Below the pieces are notes generated by a model, which did no database searches, had not been told where the DNA came from, and worked only from the letters and a program-made list of their open reading frames with translations. Of a stretch of DNA of 64,000 bases, positions 57,576 through 64,000 are shown piece by piece. Position 1 is the stretch's first letter, and each line of letters begins with the position of its first letter. The position numbers were made by a program, and so were the translations under genes. Origin of the DNA: Nitratireductor indicus C115 (GTDB lineage: Bacteria; Pseudomonadota; Alphaproteobacteria; Rhizobiales; Rhizobiaceae); the NCBI RefSeq assembly GCF_000300515.1, contig NZ_AMSI01000001.1, forward strand, positions 186,001-250,000. Reading direction: 5' to 3'.

Positions 57576-59420
57576 TCAGAAGTCGTCGTCATCGTCGTCC
57601 GGCTCGATTGCCGCGACGGGGCCGGCCTCTTCCTCAGCCACCACGTCGGGAATGCGCACATCCACGATGCGCGCGCCGGGATATTGTTGCAGGATCGCCG
57701 CGACCACCGGATCTGCTTTGGCATCGGCGATGGCGCTTTCGCGCCGGCCGGTTTCCTGTTCCGCCAGCGTCTGGCTGCCGGGCTCGCTCGATATCGAGAC
57801 GATCCAGCGCCGCCCTGTCCAGTCCTTGAGCCGGTTGGTCAGATCGCCGAGCAACGTCTTGGGCGCATCGTCCGTGAGATTGACCGCAAGATGTCCCGGC
57901 TCGATGCGCACCAGCCGCACATAGCGCTTGAAGAGCACCTTGAAGGCCATGTCGCGCTTCGAATCGGCAAGATTGGCGATGTCCTCAAGTGAGGCGAGCG
58001 GCACGGCGTCGGGCTCGGCCTGCGGCGTCGCGATGGGCGCAGCCTGTATCGGGGCTTGCTCCTGCATGGGAGCCGCTTGCACCAGCCGCATCGTCTGCCC
58101 GCCGCCGGAAACCGGCATGCGCTGGCCGGCGACGGCACTCGCCATGGGCATGCCGCCCCCTTGTCCGCCGCCACTATTGGCCAGAGACGAGGCCGGTAGC
58201 CCTCCGGGTTGCCCACCGCCATTGCCTGCGCCTGCAGGGCGATTTTCCAGATCCTTCAACGCCTCGTCGAGGGTCGGCAGATTTGCCGCATGCGCGATAC
58301 GGATCAGCACCATCTCACCTGCCGCAACGGGCCGGTTGGAACTTTGCACCTCCTGAATACCCTTCAGGAGCATCTGCCAGGCGCGCGAAAGAACCCGTAT
58401 GGACAGCGATTTCGAAAAATCCGCGCCGCGTGTGCGTTCGTCCTCGGAAAGGGCGGCGTCCTCGGCGGCTTCCGGCACGAAGCGCAGTCGCGTCACCAGG
58501 TGGTTGAATTCGGCAAGATCGTTCAGCACCGTTGCCGGATCGGCGCCCACATCGTATTGCGCGCGGAATTCGGCAAGGGCCGCGGCCACATCGCCCTTCA
58601 TCAGGTGTTCGAACAGGTCGATCACCCGGCTGCGGTCGGCGAGCCCCAGCATGTCGCGCACGGTCTCGGCGGTCACCTTGCCGGAGGAATGGGCGATCGC
58701 CTGGTCGAAGATCGACTGGGCATCGCGCATCGAGCCTTCGGCAGCGCGCGCAATCATGGCGAGCGCCTCGTCCTCGGTCTCCACATTCTCCAGCCCGCCG
58801 ATGCGCGCCAGATCCGTCTTGATGACGGCGGCATCGATGCGGCGCAGGTCGAAGCGCTGGCAGCGCGACAGGATCGTGATGGGAACCTTGCGGATTTCTG
58901 TCGTGGCGAAGATGAATTTCACATGCGGCGGCGGTTCCTCAAGCGTCTTCAACAGGCCGTTGAAGGCCTGGTTGGAGAGCATGTGAACCTCGTCGATGAT
59001 GTAGACCTTGTAGCGGGCCGAAACGGGCGCGTAGCGCACCTGTTCGATGATCTCGCGGATGTCGTCGATGCCCGTATGCGAGGCGGCGTCCATCTCGATC
59101 ACGTCGACATGGCGCCCCTCGAGAATGGCGCGGCAATGCTCGCCCTCGCTTGAAAGGTCGACGCTCGGCTTGTCGATCGTGTCGGTCTTGTAGTTCAGCG
59201 CACGCGCCAGAATGCGGGCGGTCGTGGTCTTGCCCACGCCGCGAACGCCCGTCAGCATCCAGGCCTGGGCGATGCGCCCCGCCGAAAAGGCGTTGGTGAG
59301 CGTACGCACCATCGGCTCCTGGCCGATCAGCCCGGAAAAATCGCTTGGCCGGTATTTGCGCGCAAGAACGCGGTAGGCGCCGCCGTTCCTGTCCTGTGCG
59401 CTGGTGCCGGTTTCGCTCAT
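57576..59420 (-). CDS. dnaX: DNA polymerase III subunit gamma/tau
   Basis: A 614-residue clamp-loader ATPase. Walker A is GVRGVGKTT near residue 60, the sensor region is [37 protein letters not shown], and domain III follows. A Gly/Gln/Ala-rich linker (about 410-490, [11 protein letters not shown]) precedes the tau-like C-terminal domain, ending in an acidic EPDDDDDDF tail. Between Walker A and the sensor, where the E. coli protein has four zinc Cys, only one Cys is visible (GEHCRAI). No frameshift signal for gamma was found. It lies directly downstream of the SRP RNA gene. Confidence 0.96.
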   Translation of the reverse strand: MSETGTSAQDRNGGAYRVLARKYRPSDFSGLIGQEPMVRTLTNAFSAGRIAQAWMLTGVRGVGKTTTARILARALNYKTDTIDKPSVDLSSEGEHCRAILEGRHVDVIEMDAASHTGIDDIREIIEQVRYAPVSARYKVYIIDEVHMLSNQAFNGLLKTLEEPPPHVKFIFATTEIRKVPITILSRCQRFDLRRIDAAVIKTDLARIGGLENVETEDEALAMIARAAEGSMRDAQSIFDQAIAHSSGKVTAETVRDMLGLADRSRVIDLFEHLMKGDVAAALAEFRAQYDVGADPATVLNDLAEFNHLVTRLRFVPEAAEDAALSEDERTRGADFSKSLSIRVLSRAWQMLLKGIQEVQSSNRPVAAGEMVLIRIAHAANLPTLDEALKDLENRPAGAGNGGGQPGGLPASSLANSGGGQGGGMPMASAVAGQRMPVSGGGQTMRLVQAAPMQEQAPIQAAPIATPQAEPDAVPLASLEDIANLADSKRDMAFKVLFKRYVRLVRIEPGHLAVNLTDDAPKTLLGDLTNRLKDWTGRRWIVSISSEPGSQTLAEQETGRRESAIADAKADPVVAAILQQYPGARIVDVRIPDVVAEEEAGPVAAIEPDDDDDDF

Positions 59421-59571
59421 TGGGCCGCTGCGCTCCGTCTGATGCCGTGATGTGCCCAGTGTTCACTTCCAGTTCGGCATTCGTCAATCGTTTGCCGAAC
59501 AAAATGGACAACAGAGCTCGCCACGTGGCCATTGCCTGAGGCGAAAGGACAAGGGGCGACAGGAAAAAGGT

Positions 59572-59667
59572 GGGAGGCTGGCACGGTGACCCGTGCCGGG
59601 CTCGTTAGGGCTGCTTCCTTCCGGACCTGACCCGGTTGGCGAGTGGCTCGTCCACCACCAACCTCCC
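59572..59667 (-). ncRNA. ffs: Signal recognition particle RNA (4.5S-type)
   Basis: On the minus strand the apical hairpin carries the universal CCGGGTCAGGTCCGGAAGGA and AGCAGCC, and the terminal helix pairs 5' GGGAGGTTGG with 3' CCAGCCTCCC. The size of about 96 nt fits bacterial short SRP RNA. It lies 151 bp upstream of dnaX, as in other alphaproteobacteria. The ends are estimated from the closing helix. Confidence 0.93.
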
Positions 59668-59798
59668 GGTCCCCATATCGGCAATCGCGGCGGCAAATGC
59701 AAGGGAGGATATGCGCTTTCCTGTGGCCCCATAATCATTCGCTTGCAGGCCGGGGCAGCTCAATCTAGCTTGGATCGCAAGAATACTGGGGAGACGCC

Positions 59799-60218
59799 AT
59801 GCTGCCGGGCACCAAGACAGGGTTTGAACTCGATCCGCGCCTCGATGCGGAGAGCATTCATGTCATGTGGCTTGGTCTGTGCGAATTGCGTCTGCGTGAC
59901 GACAAGCGCTGGCCCTGGCTGATTCTCATTCCGCAGCGGCCGGGGACCGAGGAAGTCCACGAGCTTACCCCGCTTGATCAGGCGATGGTCAGTTTCGAGA
60001 CCAATATGGTTGCCCAGACGCTCAAGGATATGACCGGTTGCACCAAGATCAACACGGCCGCCCTTGGCAATGTGGTGCGCCAGCTTCACATCCACGTGGT
60101 CGCCCGCAATGAGGGCGATGCCGGCTGGCCCGGGCCCGTCTGGGGCTATGGGGTACGCGAACCTTATCGGCGAGAAGCGTTGCATCAGCTTGCCGAAACG
60201 ATTCGCGGCAAGCTATGA
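59799..60218 (+). CDS. HIT-family protein
   Basis: A 139-residue nucleotide hydrolase/transferase-fold protein. It begins FELDPRLDAESIHVMWLGLCELRLRDDKRWPWLILIPQR and has the active-site QLHIHVVARN near residue 95. The classic motif is H-x-H-x-H; here the first His is Gln, while the central nucleophile-type His is kept. It starts behind GGGGAG at ATG 59799 and is 33 bp before nudC on the same strand, so both may process dinucleotides. The exact substrate is unknown. Confidence 0.87.
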   Translation: MLPGTKTGFELDPRLDAESIHVMWLGLCELRLRDDKRWPWLILIPQRPGTEEVHELTPLDQAMVSFETNMVAQTLKDMTGCTKINTAALGNVVRQLHIHVVARNEGDAGWPGPVWGYGVREPYRREALHQLAETIRGKL

Positions 60219-60251
60219 TCACTGGACCACGCTGAAGGTCCAAATCCCCAC

Positions 60252-61202
60252 ATGAACCAATCCGTCTTCGACAATCCGCGCGACGAGGCAAGCCTGCGCG
60301 TCGCGTTCTCCGGAAACCGCATCGACCGCCAGTCCGAAACCCGTACGGACGATTCCGCGCAAACTGCGTTAGGCCATCCCGATGCCCGGCTTCTTCTTAT
60401 GGGTGAGGGGCGCATCTGCCTGCGCATCGAGGGCGAGAACCGCTTTCGGCCCTATTTCCCCTTGTCCGAGGTCGAGACGCTTGGCGGGAAAGTGGCCGAA
60501 GCCGTGCTTCTGGGGCATGAGGATGATGTGCCCGTGCTTGCTGTTTCTTTTGGGGGCGATCCCGAAGCGCTGCCGGAAGACATAAAGGCAATCGATTTCC
60601 GTTCGGTCTATTCGCAGGGTCTGCTTGATGCGCCGGCGCTTGGCGCCATGGCGCAGGGCGGTGCGCTTCTCGCATGGCATGCGAATCACCGTTTCTGCGG
60701 CCGTTGCGGCGGCGAGACGGCGATGCGTGCAGGCGGTTACAAGCGCGTATGCGCTGCCTGCGGCCGCGAACATTTTCCCCGCACCGATCCCGTCGTCATC
60801 ATGCTGACGGTCAGGAACGGGCGCTGCCTTCTCGGGCGTGGTCCGCACTTTGCGCCCGGCATGATCTCCTGTCTCGCCGGTTTCGTGGAGCCGGGCGAGA
60901 CCATCGAGGCGGCGGTGCGCCGCGAGACGCTGGAAGAATCGAGCATTGCGGTCGGGCGTGTCTCGTATCACGCGAGCCAGCCCTGGCCTTTCCCTTACAC
61001 GTTGATGATCGGTTGCTATGCCGAAGGTCTGAGCGATGCCGTCGAGGTGGATGCCAAGGAACTGGAGGCTTGCCGCTGGTTCACGCGGGAGGAAGTGCTC
61101 GCCATGATCGACGGGAACCATCCCGAAGACTATCGCCTGCCGCCTCCCGGCGCCATTGCTTCCGTTCTGATCCGCGACTGGGCGGCGCAGGTTGAGGTGT
61201 GA
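60252..61202 (+). CDS. nudC: NADH pyrophosphatase / NAD-capped RNA hydrolase
   Basis: A 316-residue Nudix enzyme. A zinc ribbon (FCGRCGG and CAACGREHFPRTDPVVIML) precedes the Nudix box beginning GFVEPGETIEAAVRRETLEES, and the NudC-specific SQPWPFP follows. The box ends E-E-S-S where the consensus is E-E-x-G, so the final Gly is Ser. Catalytic Glu residues are intact. In E. coli NudC removes NAD caps from RNA and hydrolyses NADH. It follows the HIT gene by 33 bp and converges on pheA. Confidence 0.94.
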   Translation: MNQSVFDNPRDEASLRVAFSGNRIDRQSETRTDDSAQTALGHPDARLLLMGEGRICLRIEGENRFRPYFPLSEVETLGGKVAEAVLLGHEDDVPVLAVSFGGDPEALPEDIKAIDFRSVYSQGLLDAPALGAMAQGGALLAWHANHRFCGRCGGETAMRAGGYKRVCAACGREHFPRTDPVVIMLTVRNGRCLLGRGPHFAPGMISCLAGFVEPGETIEAAVRRETLEESSIAVGRVSYHASQPWPFPYTLMIGCYAEGLSDAVEVDAKELEACRWFTREEVLAMIDGNHPEDYRLPPPGAIASVLIRDWAAQVEV

Positions 61203-61245
61203 TCCGACCTCCACGAGGCGAAAGGCTGGTCGGGTATAGGTCGTC

Positions 61246-62115
61246 CTAGTCTTCGTCCTCGCTCTGCGCGGCGCGGAAGGGATGGGCTTCATAGACGCCC
61301 AGAATGCGCACTTCGCGTGAGAAGAAGCCCAGTTCCTCCAGGGCCAGAGCGACATTCTTGTCGTCTGGATGCCCTTCGATGTCGGCGTAAAAGAGTGTCG
61401 AGAAGAACTTGCCGCCGAGCTGGTAGCTCTCCAGCTTGGTCATGTTCACGCCGTTCGTGGCGAAGCCCCCCATGGCCTTGTACAATGCTGCCGGGACGTT
61501 GCGCACCCGGAAGATGAACGTCGTCACCATGGCCTGGTCGGGCGATGTGCGCTTCGCCCAGTGTTTCTCCTTGGAGAGAACCACAAACCGCGTGACATTG
61601 TTGTCGGCGTCCTCGACATGCTCCATGGCGATATCGAGGCCGTACATTTCGGCTGCGAGAAAAGGCGCCAGCGCTGCATTCGAACGCTCGCCCAGTTCCG
61701 CCACGAGCCGGGCAGCCCCCGCCGTATCGCCTGCCACCGTGCCTTTCCAGCGGTTCTTGCGGATCACATTGCGGCACTGCCCAAGCGCGTGGATATGGCT
61801 GTAGACAGTCTTGATTTCATCGGTCGAAACGCCGGGCAGAACCATCAGGTGAAAATGGATCGGCAGGAAATATTCTCCGACGATATGCAGTTTGGACTGC
61901 GGCAAGAGATAGTGAATATCCGCCACGCGACCGGCAAGCGTGTTTTCGATCGGAATCATGGCGAGGTCGCATTTGCCCGATTCAACGGCATTGAAGGCGT
62001 CCTCGAAGGTCGGGCAGGGCAGCGGGTCCATGTCCGGAAACATGTTGCGGCACGCCGTGTCGGAGTTGGCTCCGGGTTCGCCCTGGAAGGCAATCTTGTT
62101 GGTCTTGGGTGCCAT
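61246..62115 (-). CDS. pheA: Prephenate dehydratase (monofunctional)
   Basis: A 289-residue enzyme of phenylalanine synthesis. The catalytic domain (1-185) begins KIAFQGEPGANSDTACRNMFP and has PIENTLAGRVADIHYLL, VYSHIHALGQCRN and the conserved TRF (NNVTRFVVLSKEKHW). The ACT regulatory domain (about 195-280) shows KAMGGFATNGVNMTKLESYQLGGKFFSTLFYADIEGH. There is no chorismate mutase part. ATG 62115 lies 2 bp after the kdsB stop; a TTG at 62121 overlapping that stop is an alternative. It is cotranscribed with kdsB. Confidence 0.94.
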   Translation of the reverse strand: MAPKTNKIAFQGEPGANSDTACRNMFPDMDPLPCPTFEDAFNAVESGKCDLAMIPIENTLAGRVADIHYLLPQSKLHIVGEYFLPIHFHLMVLPGVSTDEIKTVYSHIHALGQCRNVIRKNRWKGTVAGDTAGAARLVAELGERSNAALAPFLAAEMYGLDIAMEHVEDADNNVTRFVVLSKEKHWAKRTSPDQAMVTTFIFRVRNVPAALYKAMGGFATNGVNMTKLESYQLGGKFFSTLFYADIEGHPDDKNVALALEELGFFSREVRILGVYEAHPFRAAQSEDED

Positions 62116-62117
62116 CT

Positions 62118-62864
62118 TCAAAGGTCCGTCTTCACTGAAAGGATTTCGCGAGCCCGCTCCAGATCCTCCGGCGTGTCGACACCGAGCGGCACGGAGGCCA
62201 CGATTTCGGCGTCGATGCGCATGCCGGCTTCCAGAGCGCGCAATTGTTCCAGCCTCTCGCGCCGCTCGAGCGGGGAGGGTGAAAGGGTGACGAAGCGCTC
62301 GAGCGCTGCGCGTCGATAGGCATAGATGCCGATATGATGGTAGAGCGGCCCGTCGCCCCAGGGCGCCGTGGCTCGCGTGAAATAAAGCGCGCGCAGACGT
62401 GCGGCATCGACCGGCGATGGCGTGCCTACGATCTTCACCACATTCGGATTGGTCTTCTCCGCTTCATGGACGATCTCGACGCCCAGCGTGGCGATATCGA
62501 CCGAGGGCTCTTCGAGAGGCCGCAGCACGGCCTCGATATCGGCCGGCGGTATCGTCGGCAGATCGCCCTGCAGGTTGATGATCGTATCGCAACGGCGTTC
62601 GGGATCGATCTTGCCCAGCGCTTCGAAGATGCGGTCTGAGCCCGTCTCGTGATCGCCACGCGTCATCACGGCTTCGAAGCCGGCTTTCTCCACCGCATTC
62701 GCGACCTCGCCCGAATCGGTCGCCACCACGATTCTGCCCATACCGCTCTCCGCGGCGCGGGTGGCAACCTGCACGATCATCGGACGGCCGGCGATATCGG
62801 CCATGGGCTTGCCGGGAAGGCGGGTTGAGGCCATCCGCGCTGGAATGAGGATGAGGACGGGCAT
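62118..62864 (-). CDS. kdsB: 3-deoxy-manno-octulosonate cytidylyltransferase
   Basis: A 248-residue enzyme that activates Kdo as CMP-Kdo for lipopolysaccharide core synthesis. It has the N-terminal [58 protein letters not shown] and [17 protein letters not shown]. The start is ATG 62864 ([11 protein letters not shown]); the longer frame to 62900 lacks support. It is divergent from cycM across a 197-bp gap. Confidence 0.95.
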   Translation of the reverse strand: MPVLILIPARMASTRLPGKPMADIAGRPMIVQVATRAAESGMGRIVVATDSGEVANAVEKAGFEAVMTRGDHETGSDRIFEALGKIDPERRCDTIINLQGDLPTIPPADIEAVLRPLEEPSVDIATLGVEIVHEAEKTNPNVVKIVGTPSPVDAARLRALYFTRATAPWGDGPLYHHIGIYAYRRAALERFVTLSPSPLERRERLEQLRALEAGMRIDAEIVASVPLGVDTPEDLERAREILSVKTDL

Positions 62865-63061
62865 GGGGTGCAATGCTCTCGGGAAACACACAGGTGGCAA
62901 AAAGTCTCACAGGTTGAGCCTTATATGTGTTGCAAGCGTCGAGCAAAAGACCTAGTTTCCGCGCGATTTTACCGGCATCGGCCGATCGCGGGGGACACGA
63001 GCGCTGGAGACGACGGTTTCCATCTTGCCGCGGGCGTCTGGAAAAGGGAGCCTCAGGGCGA

Positions 63062-63802
63062 ATGAACTCTTTCGAACTCAATAAGATCCTTGGCGCGCTG
63101 CTTGGCGCTGTCTTCGTCATCTTCTCCATCAACCTCGTCTCGGATGCGATTTTCCATTCGCCTGCGCCCGAGAAGCCCGGTTATGCGATCGAGGTCGCCG
63201 AGAGCGGAGGCGAAGGCGCTGGCAAGGAAGATGCTGCGCCTCAGTCCATCGCGCCGCTTCTGGCTTCTGCCGATCCGGCAAAGGGCGAGAACATCTTCAA
63301 GCGCTGCCAGGCTTGCCACACGGTTGAGGAGGGCGGCGCCAACAAGGTCGGCCCGAATCTCTGGGAGATTGTCGACCGTCCGATCGCCAGCCATGAGGGC
63401 TTCAGCTATTCGGCCGGCATGAAGGAATTCTCCGAAGGTAACAGCAAGCACTGGACCTACGAGAATCTGGATCACTTCCTGACCAATCCGAAGGGCTTCG
63501 TGTCCGGAACCGCCATGGCGTTCGCCGGTCTGAAGAAGATCGAGGACCGCGCCGACGTTATCGCTTATCTGCGCCAGCATGCGGCCAACCCGGTTCCTTT
63601 CCCGGCTGCTGAGACCGAAGGTGGCAGCGATGCTTCTGCGACTCCCGCAGAAGGTGCAGCACCCTCTCAGGATGCCGCTCCGGCCGAAGGTGCCACGCAG
63701 GACGCTGCTCCGACCGAGCAGGCTCCGGCTGAACAGGCCCCTGCAGAGCAAGCTCCGGCAACCGATGGTGCGACGCAGGAAGGCGGCGCGACCGCCAACT
63801 AA
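63062..63802 (+). CDS. cycM: Membrane-anchored cytochrome c (CycM type)
   Basis: A 246-residue class I c-type cytochrome. An uncleaved N-terminal anchor ([21 protein letters not shown], residues 6-26) precedes a linker and one heme site CQACH near residue 80. The axial Met is probably in [11 protein letters not shown] and the end of the domain has [11 protein letters not shown]. The last 65 residues are an Ala/Pro/Glu/Gln tail with short repeats ([12 protein letters not shown]), not part of the usual fold. It carries electrons in the periplasm between the bc1 complex and oxidase. A strong terminator follows. Confidence 0.93.
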   Translation: MNSFELNKILGALLGAVFVIFSINLVSDAIFHSPAPEKPGYAIEVAESGGEGAGKEDAAPQSIAPLLASADPAKGENIFKRCQACHTVEEGGANKVGPNLWEIVDRPIASHEGFSYSAGMKEFSEGNSKHWTYENLDHFLTNPKGFVSGTAMAFAGLKKIEDRADVIAYLRQHAANPVPFPAAETEGGSDASATPAEGAAPSQDAAPAEGATQDAAPTEQAPAEQAPAEQAPATDGATQEGGATAN

Positions 63803-63827
63803 CGAAAATTTAATTTCGTCACACTTG

Positions 63828-63854
63828 AAAAAGCCGGGTTCGCCCGGCTTTTTT
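63828..63854 (+). terminator. Rho-independent terminator after cycM
   Basis: AAAAAGCCGGG (63828-63838) pairs with CCCGGCTTTTT (63843-63853) through a TTCG tetraloop, with one more T at 63854. An ideal terminator 25 bp after the stop. Confidence 0.94.
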
Positions 63855-63952
63855 GTTGGGGCGCTGCATGGGGGCCGGGAACGCGACACCACTTGCCTTG
63901 CGCCAGCGATGGTCTACCTTCGACCGGGGAATGAAAAAAAGAGGAGTTCAGG

Positions 63953-64000
63953 ATGCGGGCAATCGGCGCGAGGACGAAAATGGCGGCTTGCCTGGCCGCG
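63953..64000 (+). CDS. Start of an exported protein, truncated by window end
   Basis: ATG 63953 behind AGAGGAG opens a frame MRAIGARTKMAACLAA that continues past the window edge. The basic N-terminus followed by a hydrophobic Ala/Cys/Leu stretch looks like the start of a signal peptide. The function cannot be told from 16 residues. Confidence 0.6.
   Translation, partial: MRAIGARTKMAACLAA

Noticed and set aside
1-64000. CRISPR arrays, insertion sequences, prophage genes, replication origin
   Set aside because: No regularly spaced direct repeats, transposase or integrase motifs, phage structural genes or origin-type box clusters were seen on either strand.

Overview
The window is GC-rich alphaproteobacterial DNA, most likely from the Hyphomicrobiales (Rhizobiales) and close to the Brucella/Ochrobactrum/Phyllobacteriaceae group. 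This rests on the core gene order at the right end (cycM, kdsB, pheA, nudC, HIT, SRP RNA, dnaX, ybaB, recR, mltB), on metK-trmB at the left end, on BioR-type boxes (TTATCTATAA) before bioY-bioB, and on the cysG-DUF2849-cysI-cysH-DUF934 sulfur block. The assignment comes from remembered gene orders, not a database search. No phage, insertion sequence, CRISPR array or replication origin was seen.

Layout. 1-3.5 kb: end of metK, trmB, and a divergent HxlR regulator/alcohol dehydrogenase pair. 3.6-16.2 kb: a GntR-controlled catabolic operon with two medium-chain dehydrogenases, a ThDP-dependent acetolactate-synthase-like enzyme, a LIV-type ABC transporter with fused LivM-LivG, a short-chain dehydrogenase, a divergent shikimate-dehydrogenase-like protein and a GMC oxidoreductase. 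The set suggests uptake, stepwise oxidation and C-C cleavage of a hydroxylated, possibly cyclic, carbon source; the substrate is unknown. 16.3-27.0 kb: a second catabolic cluster with an amino-acid binding protein, a LysR regulator, a three-subunit D-amino-acid/D-hydroxyproline-type dehydrogenase, an aldehyde dehydrogenase, DapB-like and DapA-like proteins, a permease, an ATPase and a lysine/saccharopine-dehydrogenase-like protein. I cannot match this set to a pathway I know; it is the best candidate for an undescribed system. 27.1-33.2 kb: MarR/VOC pair, a membrane protein, bioY-bioB, an amidase and a YdeI-family protein. 33.4-41.4 kb: tRNA-Ser(GGA), msrA, a BMP-family binding protein, an M20 peptidase, RNase D, a class A PBP and an SDR. 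41.5-47.5 kb: a host-attachment-family protein, the sulfate assimilation block and rpsU (TTG start). 48-54.3 kb: a GntR-controlled hydroxyproline catabolic operon with two proline-racemase-family enzymes, one carrying Ser/Thr in place of both catalytic Cys. 54.4-56.6 kb: two small cell-envelope lipoproteins (one with tandem Kazal-like modules) and a MltB-type transglycosylase. 56.6-64 kb: core genes.

The two amino-acid clusters may cooperate. The hydroxyproline operon makes alpha-ketoglutarate semialdehyde but has no dehydrogenase for it, and the 16-27 kb cluster contains an aldehyde dehydrogenase and a second D-amino-acid oxidising system. That link is inference.
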